From Bacteroidetes bacterium UBA6221 (lineage in GTDB: Bacteria > Bacteroidota > Bacteroidia > Chitinophagales > Chitinophagaceae), in the NCBI GenBank assembly GCA_002421685.1, contig DISB01000009.1:101140-165139 (forward strand): 64,000 nucleotides of DNA, read 5' to 3'. The position numbers were made by a program, and so were the translations under genes. The notes below the pieces were generated by a model, which made no database searches, had not been told where the DNA came from, and saw nothing but the letters and a program-made list of their open reading frames with translations. This document shows, in pieces, positions 52,391-60,321 of the stretch (the stretch's first letter is position 1; each line of letters starts with the position of its first letter).

Positions 52391-54415
52391 ATGAAACGTA
52401 CACTCATTCCGCTGCTGCTGTTATGCTCAAACGTTATGCTCGCCCAAAGCGTGATGACGCCCGAACTGCTCTGGAGCCTGAAAAGGGTAGGCATACAGGA
52501 TGTAAGCCGCGACGGCAAAACAGTTTACTATAAGGCCGCGCAATACGACCTCAAGACCGAAAAATCCACTTCCGCGGTTTTTGCGCTGAACATTGCTAAC
52601 GGCACTAAAGAGGAGCTGGCACTGCCCGGGAAAAAATCGGTGATGCAACGCGACAAGAACGGCTGGTATGCTGTAGAGGATAAAGTGCTCTACCTCAGCA
52701 AAGACAAGGGCAAAACCTGGAAGGATATTTACGATGGAATAGAGGGGCTGGAAAACATCCGGGTATCGCCCGATGGCCGGTATATAGCGTATAGTAAAGA
52801 CGTTCTTGTAAAGAAGATGATGGGAACGGATATTCACGCTGACCTGCCCGGCACTACCATGCAGGTTTATACCGACCTCAACTACCGTCATTGGGATACA
52901 TGGGAGGACGGAAATTTTTCGCATGTATTCGTTACTTCGCTAAAGGACGGCAGCACTAAGGACATTATGGAAAACCAGCCTTACGACTGCCCGCAAAAGC
53001 CTTTTGGCGGGGAGGAGGACATTGTATGGACGCCCGACAGCAAAGGTGTGCTGTACGTTACCAAAAAGAAATTCGGCAAGGAATACGCCCTCAGCACCAA
53101 TACGGATATATACCACTACGACATAGCTACAGGTAATACGGTCAACCTGACAGTAGGCATGATGGGCTTCGATACCAATCCTTCATTCAGCCCCGACGGG
53201 CAGCGACTGGCCTGGACCAGTATGCGCCGCGATGGCTACGAAGCCGATAAAAATGACATCTATGTAATGGACTGGAACGGCAACGGCTATAAAAGAAATA
53301 TGACCGGCGCCTGGGACGAAACCGTTTCCGGCTTTGCCTGGGACAATAGCGGTCATAGCATTTATTTCAATGCACCAACCAAAGGCACCGTGCAGTTGTT
53401 TGAAATTGCCATACCGGAAAACCTTATGAACAAGATGCTGCCCGCTGTACGCCAGGTAACCAAAGGCGTATTCGACATGGGCACGCCGGCCGGGCAAGCC
53501 GCAGGTGGCGAACTTATAGTTGACCGCAAAGACATGAACCACGCACCCGAGGTATATGCCGTTAACCCCAAAGACGGCAGTATGCGCGCGCTCACACACG
53601 AGAACGATGCTACCTACAGCCGTATAGCGCTGAGCAAAACCGAACTGCGCATGATAACCACGGGCAGCGGGGAGCAAATGGGGGTATGGGTGATATATCC
53701 GCCCAACTTTAATCCCGCACTGAAGTATCCGGCACTGCTGTATTGCCAGGGCGGACCGCAGTCTGCCTTGTCACAGTTTTATAGCTACCGGTGGAACTTC
53801 CAGCTAATGGCAGCGAATGGGTACATAGTAGTAGCGCCCAACCGCCACGGTATGCCAGGCTGGGGTACGCAGTGGAATGAATCCATCAGCAAAGACTGGG
53901 GTGGAAAACCTATGCAGGATTACCTGGCAGCTATTGATGTTATTGCGGAAGAACCTTACGTGGACAAAAACCGCCTGGGTTGTGTAGGCGCCAGCTATGG
54001 CGGATATAGCGTGTACATGCTGGCAGGTATGCACAACAACAGGTTCAAATCATTTATAGCGCACGATGGCCTTTTCGACCTGAAAAGCTGGTATGGTACT
54101 ACTGAAGAATTATGGTTCGCCAATTTTGATATGGGTGGTGCATATTGGGAAACTCCCAAGCTTGAGTCATACAAAAAATTCGACCCCAGCAAATTTGTAG
54201 ATAAATGGAACACGCCTATCATGATCATCCAGGGTGGCATCGATTTCAGGGTAGGTATAGAGCAGGGGCTGGAAGCCTTCCAGGCGGCGCAACTGAGGGG
54301 TATTAAGAGCAAACTGCTGTATTTCCCCAACGAGAACCACTGGATACTCCATGCGCACAATGGCATAGCGTGGCACAGGGAATTTTTCAAATGGCTGGAT
54401 GAAACTTTAAAGTAA
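52391..54415 (+). CDS. S9 family serine peptidase (prolyl oligopeptidase/acylaminoacyl peptidase type), secreted
   Basis: The 674-residue protein has a signal peptide (MKRTLIPLLLLCSNVMLAQ), a WD/propeller region with SPDGRYIAYSKD and FSPDGQRLAWTS, and an alpha/beta hydrolase domain. The predicted triad is Ser535 (GASYGG), Asp618 (GGIDFRVG) and His650 (ENHW). It resembles S9C/DPP5-type peptidases that remove dipeptides or acylated residues. It is the second S9 enzyme of the window after the DPP IV at 1125. Confidence 0.92.
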   Translation: MKRTLIPLLLLCSNVMLAQSVMTPELLWSLKRVGIQDVSRDGKTVYYKAAQYDLKTEKSTSAVFALNIANGTKEELALPGKKSVMQRDKNGWYAVEDKVLYLSKDKGKTWKDIYDGIEGLENIRVSPDGRYIAYSKDVLVKKMMGTDIHADLPGTTMQVYTDLNYRHWDTWEDGNFSHVFVTSLKDGSTKDIMENQPYDCPQKPFGGEEDIVWTPDSKGVLYVTKKKFGKEYALSTNTDIYHYDIATGNTVNLTVGMMGFDTNPSFSPDGQRLAWTSMRRDGYEADKNDIYVMDWNGNGYKRNMTGAWDETVSGFAWDNSGHSIYFNAPTKGTVQLFEIAIPENLMNKMLPAVRQVTKGVFDMGTPAGQAAGGELIVDRKDMNHAPEVYAVNPKDGSMRALTHENDATYSRIALSKTELRMITTGSGEQMGVWVIYPPNFNPALKYPALLYCQGGPQSALSQFYSYRWNFQLMAANGYIVVAPNRHGMPGWGTQWNESISKDWGGKPMQDYLAAIDVIAEEPYVDKNRLGCVGASYGGYSVYMLAGMHNNRFKSFIAHDGLFDLKSWYGTTEELWFANFDMGGAYWETPKLESYKKFDPSKFVDKWNTPIMIIQGGIDFRVGIEQGLEAFQAAQLRGIKSKLLYFPNENHWILHAHNGIAWHREFFKWLDETLK

Positions 54416-54479
54416 ATTTTCCCGAATGTGGGAGCCAGGGTTTCCGCATTTTTTTACCTTGTAGCAAACAAGTACAAAC

Positions 54480-54941
54480 ATGGCAAAAAAGATATTATAC
54501 GGCTTGCTGATAGTCTTGGTCGTTATTCAGTTTATAAGGCCGGGAAGGAACATTTCCGAAGTACCGTCGCCCAACGATATCAGGGTACATTATCCCATAC
54601 CCGCCAATGTCGAAAGCATTTTAAAGCGTGCCTGCTACGATTGTCACAGCAACCATACCACGTATCCCTGGTATGCCAATATACAGCCCCTCGGCTGGTG
54701 GTTGCAAAATCATATCAACGAAGGTAAAGAGGAGCTTAATTTTTCTGAATTTGCTGCTTACACTCCTAAAAAGGCCGACCACAAACTGGAGGAGGTAGTG
54801 GAATTGGTAAAGAAAAAAGAAATGCCGCTGAAGAGCTATACCTATATTCACAAAGGAGCAGTTTTAACAAAAGAGGAAATTGAAATCTTAGTAGATTGGG
54901 CCAACGGTCTGCGTAAAATAATACAACCCAATATACAATGA
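54480..54941 (+). CDS. Haem-binding-domain protein (membrane-anchored, one CxxCH)
   Basis: The 153-residue protein has an N-terminal membrane anchor (ILYGLLIVLVVIQFI) and RACYDCHSNHTTYPWYANIQ, the signature of the haem_bd family, with one c-type haem site. These proteins are common in Bacteroidota, with unknown redox partners. Its stop overlaps the next ATG by 4 bp, so it forms an operon with xth. Confidence 0.88.
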   Translation: MAKKILYGLLIVLVVIQFIRPGRNISEVPSPNDIRVHYPIPANVESILKRACYDCHSNHTTYPWYANIQPLGWWLQNHINEGKEELNFSEFAAYTPKKADHKLEEVVELVKKKEMPLKSYTYIHKGAVLTKEEIEILVDWANGLRKIIQPNIQ

Positions 54942-55705
54942 GGATAGTATCATACAACGTAAACGGAATAAGGGCTGCGATAAAAAAGGGTTTTATTGAC
55001 TGGCTGGCCACCGACCCCGCAGACATAGTGTGCCTGCAGGAAACCAAGGCCACAAAAGAAGATGTAGATTGTACTGCCGTAGAGCAATTGGGCTATAACC
55101 ATTACTGGTTTTCGGCGGAGAAAAAAGGATATAGCGGTGTTGCGATTCTCACAAAACAGCAGCCTGATAATGTGCAGTACGGCAACGGTATTATGCAGAG
55201 CGATGCCGAGGGTAGGGTGATACGTGCCGATTATGGCGATGTCACGCTTATCAATGCATATTTTCCAAGCGGCACCAGCGGCGACGAAAGGCAGACCTAC
55301 AAGTATCAATGGCTGGACGAATTTTTTGAATACCTCGGTGAATTAAGAAAGCAGCGCCCGCATTTGATAGTTTGCGGCGATTACAATATCTGCCACAGGG
55401 AGATAGACATTCACAATCCCGTAGGCAATAAAAAGAGCAGCGGGTTCCTGCCGGAAGAAAGGGCCTGGATGGATAAGTTTTTCCAGCATGGTTTTGTGGA
55501 CAGCTTCCGGCATTTCAACCAGGACCCGCATCATTATACCTGGTGGAGCCAGCGTTTCCCCTCGGTAAGGGCGCAAAACAAAGGGTGGAGGATAGACTAC
55601 ATCAACGTAACGGAGCCCTTATCAGGAAGGTTGAAACACGCCACTATCTATCCCGATGTGAAACATTCAGACCACTGCCCCGTTTACCTGGAGTTGCACA
55701 AATAA
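54938..55705 (+). CDS. xth: Exodeoxyribonuclease III
   Basis: The 255-residue protein has IVSYNVNGIRAAIKKGF, the metal-binding LQETKA, VCGDYNICHREID and the C-terminal HSDHCPVYLEL. This is the ExoIII/AP endonuclease family of base-excision repair. Length and motifs are normal. The start overlaps the haem-binding gene by 4 bp. Confidence 0.95.
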   Translation: MRIVSYNVNGIRAAIKKGFIDWLATDPADIVCLQETKATKEDVDCTAVEQLGYNHYWFSAEKKGYSGVAILTKQQPDNVQYGNGIMQSDAEGRVIRADYGDVTLINAYFPSGTSGDERQTYKYQWLDEFFEYLGELRKQRPHLIVCGDYNICHREIDIHNPVGNKKSSGFLPEERAWMDKFFQHGFVDSFRHFNQDPHHYTWWSQRFPSVRAQNKGWRIDYINVTEPLSGRLKHATIYPDVKHSDHCPVYLELHK

Positions 55706-55716
55706 CAGGCAGCATA

Positions 55717-56295
55717 TTGGAGCCGCACGAAACGCTATACAAATTCATAACAGCTACGCACCCCATTGGCGCCGATGCATGGGCGGACATGCAACCCTGC
55801 TGGCAACCCATGGAGTTGGGCAGGAAACAGGTAATGACCCGGCAGGGCGATGTAGAGCATTATGTATATTTTGTGCTGGAAGGAGTGCAGCGTGCTTATA
55901 TCGGGCATCGCGATAAAGAATCAACGCTGGTCTTCAGCTACGAAAATTCTTTTTCGGGTATCATAGACAGTTTCTTCGTGCAAAAGCCATCCAAATACTG
56001 CCTGGAAACACTTACCCGCAGCCGTTTCCTCAGGATACATTACAACGATTTTATGCGCCTCCTCGAAAAACACCGTTCCCTGGAGTCGTGGACGCGTATC
56101 GCGCTCATGGCCACTTTGGCCGGTACTTTGGAGCGGAATATTGAGCTGCTGTCTTTCACGGCTGAAGAACGCTTTACCACATTGCTCAGACGCAGCCCGC
56201 AGGTGCTCAATATGATACCGCATAAATACCTGGCGTCTTATATCGGGGTCGACCCCGCCACTTTCAGCAAGCTGCTGGCATCCGTCCGTTTGTAA
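55717..56295 (+). CDS. Crp/Fnr family transcriptional regulator (TTG start)
   Basis: From a TTG at 55717 the frame gives 192 residues, the usual size of Bacteroidota Crp-like regulators (EPHETLYKFIT onward). A cyclic-nucleotide-binding fold is seen in VYFVLEGVQRAY and YENSFSGIIDSFF, and a C-terminal helix-turn-helix in IPHKYLASYIGVDPATFSKL. No ATG or GTG lies in a sensible place; the open frame continues upstream inside xth, which is unlikely to be translated. Effector and targets are unknown. Confidence 0.8.
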   Translation: MEPHETLYKFITATHPIGADAWADMQPCWQPMELGRKQVMTRQGDVEHYVYFVLEGVQRAYIGHRDKESTLVFSYENSFSGIIDSFFVQKPSKYCLETLTRSRFLRIHYNDFMRLLEKHRSLESWTRIALMATLAGTLERNIELLSFTAEERFTTLLRRSPQVLNMIPHKYLASYIGVDPATFSKLLASVRL

Positions 56296-56336
56296 AAATC
56301 TTGATATAGACAAAGATTTTGCTCGTATGCGCATAA

Positions 56337-56344
56337 TAGTTTTG
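56337..56344 (+). promoter_or_regulatory. -7 promoter element of the dinB-family gene
   Basis: TAGTTTTG matches TAnnTTTG, 15 nt before the ATG at 56360. Confidence 0.55.
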
Positions 56345-56359
56345 CAAAAACTACCGCAT

Positions 56360-56923
56360 ATGCCGTCTTTCAACATACAGGAGTTAATAGGTTCTTTGCA
56401 GCAGGATGTGCGGGAAACCTTGTTGCAATTGGAAACAATACAACAGATACCTGCGGATGTGCTCCTGCGCCAACCCGAGCCCGGCAAGTGGAGTATAGCC
56501 CAGGTGCTCGAGCACCTTAACGGCTACAACAGGTTTTACCTGGCTGCTATCGAAAAGGCATTGAACAATTCAACCAAACCGGGCCCCCGCACCTACAAGG
56601 CAGGATGGTTTGGTGATTATTTTACCAGGCTCATGCAGCCGCGTACTGATGGTAGTTTGGCGAAAAAAATGTCTGCCCCCGCAGCATACAACTTCGGGCC
56701 CGAACTTGACCCTGCAAAAGTGATCAGCGAATTCAGGAACGGGCAACAACAATTATTGATGCTGCTGGACAGGGCACGTACCGCCGATTTGGGCGGTATC
56801 AAAGTGCCCATCAGCATCAGTAAGCTCATAAAACTGAAACTGGGTGATGTGTTCCGTTTCCTCATCGCCCACCAGCAAAGGCATTTCCTGCAGATTGACA
56901 GGGTGCGTGGCGTAGTTGCATGA
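56360..56923 (+). CDS. DinB family (four-helix, metal-binding) protein
   Basis: The 187-residue protein has the DinB/YfiT layout: GKWSIAQVLEHLNGYNRFYL with one His and IAHQQRHFLQIDRV with two, the three-His metal site of the family. Related proteins act as thiol-S-transferases or have unknown roles. This is not the error-prone polymerase also called DinB. The start follows a -7 element. The Crp-like gene upstream is on the same strand. Confidence 0.88.
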   Translation: MPSFNIQELIGSLQQDVRETLLQLETIQQIPADVLLRQPEPGKWSIAQVLEHLNGYNRFYLAAIEKALNNSTKPGPRTYKAGWFGDYFTRLMQPRTDGSLAKKMSAPAAYNFGPELDPAKVISEFRNGQQQLLMLLDRARTADLGGIKVPISISKLIKLKLGDVFRFLIAHQQRHFLQIDRVRGVVA

Positions 56924-57339
56924 TTCATGAGGGTGCCTATAAATTAATGTAAAGGCTTCATCGAAAAAAGTTCCCTGAAAGCCTGCCCGGCCGGCGGGCT
57001 TTCGCATGGGGGCCAAAACGCTCGTTGGGCTATTTTTTCATTCCCGGGACAAGTCTCCCGATAGGGACCCGACCGCTCGTCCTGTCGCCCTTACCGTGTC
57101 CCATACACAGTTTGGGAGGGGATAGGAAAACTGAAAAAATCACAAAATTCATCTCCCCGTCATTTATCCCGCAGCCTGCACCTACAATATCGGGAGCGGA
57201 AGAGGATAGGGGAAGTACTTACTATTCTGAGCATCCACTCACTAAACTCTATTCCCAATTATACTAGTCCCCTCCGGGGCCCTATAGCTATTGGTATAGG
57301 GGTTTCTCGCGTTGGACAAACAACACAAGTCCCCCTCCG
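56924..57339. other. Gene-poor, decayed region left of the insertion element
   Basis: This 416-bp stretch holds the dinB terminator and then low-quality sequence with no believable gene. It has two copies of AGTCCCC(C)TCCGGGG (57266-57279 and 57328-57342) and an inverted repeat CCCTATA...TATAGGG (about 57280-57301). An open frame at 57025-57267 lacks any recognisable protein pattern. Confidence 0.5.
56977..57003 (+). terminator. Terminator behind the DinB gene
   Basis: GAAAGCCTGCC (56977-56987) pairs with GGCGGGCTTTC (56993-57003), 11 pairs with one G-U; the T-run is short. Confidence 0.6.
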
Positions 57340-57342
57340 GGG
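57266..57342. repeat. Two REP-like GC palindromes
   Basis: AGTCCCCTCCGGGG at 57266-57279 and AGTCCCCCTCCGGGG at 57328-57342 are near-identical direct copies, each partly self-complementary. The second runs into the left end of the insertion element. Confidence 0.6.
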
Positions 57343-57368
57343 GGGTAACTATATATAACTTTACACAA
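57340..57368 (+). repeat. Left terminal inverted repeat of the IS
   Basis: Starts GGGGGGTAACTATATA and ends TTTACACAA. It differs from the right end at two positions. It contains TAACTTTA, close to a -7 element, just before the ATG at 57371. Confidence 0.85.
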
Positions 57369-57370
57369 GA

Positions 57371-57628
57371 ATGAAAAATAAAAAGGTTTTAGTTATAGAG
57401 TGGTTAGATAGTTACGGTGCTATGTCGGGATGGATTGACTTAGACGGGTATGAGCCGAAAGAATTAAAGTGTGTTAGTTGTGGCTTCAAAGTGTACGAAA
57501 ATAAAAAAGTGATAGCCATTGCGCCCAATATCGCAAATGCTACCACCTATACCCCTAATCAAGCTAATGGAGTAATGGTTATCCCAAAGTCGTGTATTGT
57601 AAAAACTACTTCCTATTCGATTTCTTAG
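57371..57628 (+). CDS. IS cargo: 85-residue phage-type protein of unknown function
   Basis: The protein has VLVIEWLDSYGAMSGWIDLD, LKCVSCGFKVYENKKVIAIA and VMVIPKSCIVK. This layout resembles small phage or prophage proteins of unknown role in which a C-x-x-C-G strand is followed by an ALAPNI-like segment. Its start lies 2 nt inside the left inverted repeat, so the repeat may supply the promoter. Its 3' end overlaps the convergent histone-like gene by 23 bp. Confidence 0.65.
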   Translation: MKNKKVLVIEWLDSYGAMSGWIDLDGYEPKELKCVSCGFKVYENKKVIAIAPNIANATTYTPNQANGVMVIPKSCIVKTTSYSIS

Positions 57629-57812
57629 GAGCAGGTTTAGGGGCAGGCTTTGGGGCTGCTTTCTTGGGTGCAGCCTTTTTATTTGCAGCCTGTGTTAAGG
57701 CAGAAGCCGCTACCGTCTTTACTTTCTTTGGTGTATTAGGATTGCGTAAAAGTTCGGATGCAATTGTAGCCACCTTTTTTGATGTTTTCTCGTTTCTTGC
57801 TGCTTTAGCCAT
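57606..57812 (-). CDS. IS cargo: Lys/Ala/Pro-rich histone-H1-like small protein
   Basis: The 68-residue protein has a helical part (KKVATIASELLRNPNTPKKV and KTVAASALTQ) and a C-terminal tail of PKKAAPKPAPKPAPKK repeats, like histone H1 tails. The first half resembles small proteins found in phages and many bacteria with unknown role. It should bind DNA non-specifically, which is inference. It is 25 nt behind the KilA-N gene on the same strand. Confidence 0.65.
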   Translation of the reverse strand: MAKAARNEKTSKKVATIASELLRNPNTPKKVKTVAASALTQAANKKAAPKKAAPKPAPKPAPKKSNRK

Positions 57813-57837
57813 TGTATGTGAGTTTAGTAAATGTAAG

Positions 57838-58983
57838 TTACTCCTTTTTATCTTTTTTCGGGTCGTATTTTAAAGCCTGTTGTAGCTTTTTATTATAGTC
57901 GGATAAAGGCTCTTCTTTTTGTTCGATTAGCATAGTATTTGACCTGATAGATTGCGCTATCCTTTTTGATATTTCTTTTGGGGGAACAGCTTGCTCCTTT
58001 AGGCGTTTTATTTCTTTATCGCGCCACTCAAGTATTTGCCGGGCAGTTTTTACTTCAGGAGCGTTGTCAATCATTTTATGGAAATCATTGTGTTCTCCTA
58101 ACTCCTGTTTTTGGTCAAATAATGTATCCTCATTTTTTCTTAGTATTTGACCTTGCTCAATCCTTATCATATTGCCAGCAAGATTTGCAAGGTTCAATGC
58201 GTTAACTTCGCCTTTTAACTCTAAAAAATCCCATACAGCATTCCTTACTGCATCATAACTATCAAGCAAAAGTATAGCCTCCCGATTGCTTAAATTCATC
58301 ATTTTTTTTGAAGCTGCAATATTATTATCTATACAGTATTGCCTTATTCGCTCGTTAATTTTTTGCTTTGAAATGTCTAATATCTCCCCTCTCCATTTAT
58401 TAAACTCTGCAAACGGGTTTGAAGATGTGCTTTTTGAGGCAAATACGTCTTTATGAGCATTTTCCGCCGCCTCTTGATGAGCTACGTACTTAAATACTTC
58501 TTTCAGTCTGACTAACGCTAATATTTGGTCATGGTCTAAAAGTTCAAATGAGTTTTTCTTTTGTTCTATTTTCTTTAACCTCTGAATTTCCTCAACCAAA
58601 TACAATTCAAACTCTGGGCTAATCCATCCAGCGAACCTGATTGCAATATCAATATGTGCATAAGTCCCTGCATGTTCACCAATTCGAGTTTGTATGCCTT
58701 TTGAGTTTGTTAATTCAATCCACTTTTTTATTGTTAGCGCCCTGTCACTTACTAATTTATACACGGCGCTCAATTGAGCGCCATCATAATTTGGGTTATG
58801 CTTCTTTTCCCATACATTTAGAAATTCAATTGTTTTAGCACTTCTTATCCAAGTCAGTATCGATTTTCTGCGATGGTACGCATTTGCAAGCTCTGTAAGA
58901 TTTATGTATGAATCGTTTTCATCAGAAAACAGAGTGATATTACTACCTTGATAAGGTATAAGATTATATTTTTCTTGTGCCAT
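57838..58983 (-). CDS. IS cargo: KilA-N domain DNA-binding protein
   Basis: The 381-residue protein has an N-terminal KilA-N domain (INLTELANAYHRRKSILTWI, KWIELTNSKGIQTRIGEHAG, FAGWISPEFELYLVEEIQRL). The rest is helical and charged, with coiled-coil-like segments and a lysine-rich end. KilA-N proteins are typical of phages and large DNA viruses, often as antirepressors. The start is 1 nt after the transposase stop, so it is co-transcribed and possibly translationally coupled. It may regulate or target the transposase, or act on phages; neither is shown. Confidence 0.8.
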   Translation of the reverse strand: MAQEKYNLIPYQGSNITLFSDENDSYINLTELANAYHRRKSILTWIRSAKTIEFLNVWEKKHNPNYDGAQLSAVYKLVSDRALTIKKWIELTNSKGIQTRIGEHAGTYAHIDIAIRFAGWISPEFELYLVEEIQRLKKIEQKKNSFELLDHDQILALVRLKEVFKYVAHQEAAENAHKDVFASKSTSSNPFAEFNKWRGEILDISKQKINERIRQYCIDNNIAASKKMMNLSNREAILLLDSYDAVRNAVWDFLELKGEVNALNLANLAGNMIRIEQGQILRKNEDTLFDQKQELGEHNDFHKMIDNAPEVKTARQILEWRDKEIKRLKEQAVPPKEISKRIAQSIRSNTMLIEQKEEPLSDYNKKLQQALKYDPKKDKKE

Positions 58984-58984
58984 G

Positions 58985-59920
58985 TTATTTACCTATTAAA
59001 GTATTGTAAGTTAATCTATTTGAGCAATTTAAGAGTAGCATATTAAAACGGTTACACTCTGTATTGTGACGGGTATTAAACCTGAAAGAAAGCTCATTTG
59101 CATATTTCTGAATGTGCTTACCGCTAACATAGTGGTAAGTACCAATAATCATACGGTCAAACATAGAAAATATACCCTCAATGCTATTAGTGTGTATTAC
59201 CGCATCCCTTACATATTCTTTCCTGCTATGGTCAACCGTTTCGTGAGAAAGGAAATGATTTTTAGCAGTACGGTAAGAGCCTGAAAGGTCAGTAAGTAAA
59301 ACGCTATCAGTAGCCACGTTATCTAATACAGAGGGGAATATACCTGTTTTAGCTACATGCGTTAACCTCAATTCACCACCCCTTACCAAGTAACCCATAA
59401 TCATGTGCTTGTTATCATTCGCACCCCTTGCGCCTACCTCTTTCCTTTTCTTATGTGTCATGTTTTTCATCTTACCGCCTACGTAGGTTTCATCTACTTC
59501 AACGATTTGACCGCCACCGCCTATTTTGCCATCTTCATTGTTGCTATCAGTAATACCAAAACAGTTACGAATACGCTGCAACATAAACCAAGCGGTCTTT
59601 TGGGTAACATTCAGGTCACGACCTAACTGTAAAGAGGATATGCCCTTTTTGTGGGCAGTAACTAAGTAGATGGCTAAGAACCAAGTTTGCAGGGGAACTT
59701 TGGTATTATCGAATAATGTTTGAGTGCGAACATTGAAGTATTTACCTGTGTTCTTACAACGGTATTTGTTGCCTTTGCAGTTGTAAACTTTTGAGGTTTC
59801 ATCAAAGGGAGATACTACGTTACCATTCCAACGCAATTGCTCTAAATGGTCAATACATACTTGTTCTGTTGGGAAAGCCTTTATTAACTCTATAACCGAT
59901 TTGAACTCTGTATTTATCAT
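58985..59920 (-). CDS. IS1595 family (ISXO2-like) transposase
   Basis: The 311-residue protein has the N-terminal segment CIDHLEQLRWNGNVVSPFDE and Cys-containing knuckle, then the catalytic motifs VEVDETYVGGK (D), LLTDLSGSYRTA (D) and HTNSIEGIFSMF (E), typical of the ISXO2/IS1595 DDE fold. The length and motif spacing look intact, so it may be active. A consensus Bacteroidota promoter lies just upstream. Confidence 0.92.
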   Translation of the reverse strand: MINTEFKSVIELIKAFPTEQVCIDHLEQLRWNGNVVSPFDETSKVYNCKGNKYRCKNTGKYFNVRTQTLFDNTKVPLQTWFLAIYLVTAHKKGISSLQLGRDLNVTQKTAWFMLQRIRNCFGITDSNNEDGKIGGGGQIVEVDETYVGGKMKNMTHKKRKEVGARGANDNKHMIMGYLVRGGELRLTHVAKTGIFPSVLDNVATDSVLLTDLSGSYRTAKNHFLSHETVDHSRKEYVRDAVIHTNSIEGIFSMFDRMIIGTYHYVSGKHIQKYANELSFRFNTRHNTECNRFNMLLLNCSNRLTYNTLIGK

Positions 59921-59940
59921 AACTACTTACTTTGATAAAA

Positions 59941-59972
59941 CAAAGATAGTAGTTATTTACACAACAACCAAA
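59941..59972 (-). promoter_or_regulatory. Promoter of the transposase-KilA-N operon
   Basis: On the minus strand TTTG (59969-59972), 20 bp and TATCTTTG (59941-59948) match the host-type consensus. The ATG is 20 nt further on. Confidence 0.75.
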
Positions 59973-59977
59973 TTTAT

Positions 59978-60006
59978 TTGTGTAAACTTGTATATAGTTA
60001 CCCCCC
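59978..60006 (-). repeat. Right terminal inverted repeat of the IS
   Basis: Read on the minus strand it starts GGGGGGTAACTATATA and ends TTTACACAA, 27 of 29 identical to the left end. Confidence 0.85.
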
Positions 60007-60248
60007 TGTACCCCCAATACCTCGCCCTGTACCAAAAACGCAAACTGCAGGCCGAAGACCTCCTCTCTGCCTCCTTCTATGCGCAGGACCAGCGCGCCAG
60101 GGCATCCGCACCGCCACCCAGGATATTGACACCCGAAGAAGTACGCCAACTGCACGCAGAAGCCGACAGGAAAAGGGAACAGAAACAGCCTCAACAGCCG
60201 CAATACAATACATTTGGAAAAATGTATTTCCCGCCTGAAGGCAGGTAG
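60007..60248 (+). pseudogene. 3' remnant of a protein gene cut by the IS
   Basis: Directly right of the element an open frame reads PQYLALYQKRKLQAEDLLSA and continues to FGKMYFPPEGR and a stop, about 80 residues of normal-looking, Gln/Arg/Pro-rich coding sequence with host-like base use. It has no start outside the element; the frame continues into the inverted repeat. The matching 5' part is not found on the left flank, so it seems deleted or moved. The original protein is unknown. Confidence 0.5.
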
Positions 60249-60308
60249 AAAGTTAGTACTACGAGCACATCAGCCTTTTCTCATGACTCACCACTCCCGA
60301 CTAAAAAC

Positions 60309-60316
60309 TATCTTTG
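60309..60316 (+). promoter_or_regulatory. -7 promoter element of the C45 hydrolase gene
   Basis: TATCTTTG is a perfect -7 match, 5 nt before the GTG start at 60322. Confidence 0.55.
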
Positions 60317-60321
60317 CAGCC

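Larger units (their letters stand above)
57340..60006. mobile_element. IS1595/ISXO2-type insertion element with three cargo genes
   Basis: The element is about 2.67 kb, bounded by 29-bp terminal inverted repeats that agree at 27 positions. It carries a DDE transposase, a KilA-N gene one nucleotide behind it, a small histone-like gene and a convergent 85-residue gene. The sequence is clearly more AT-rich than the flanks. No 8-bp target duplication is visible (CCCCTCCG left, TGTACCCC right), so the insertion may be old or one flank may have been deleted. Passenger genes are known in the IS1595 family. Confidence 0.82.

Noticed and set aside
57025..57267. 80-residue open frame left of the IS
   Set aside because: It has no recognisable protein pattern, lies in GC palindrome-rich decayed sequence, and has no promoter element.
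57331..60014. 8-bp target-site duplication around the IS
   Set aside because: The flanks CCCCTCCG and TGTACCCC do not match, and shifting the boundary by a few bases does not produce a duplication.
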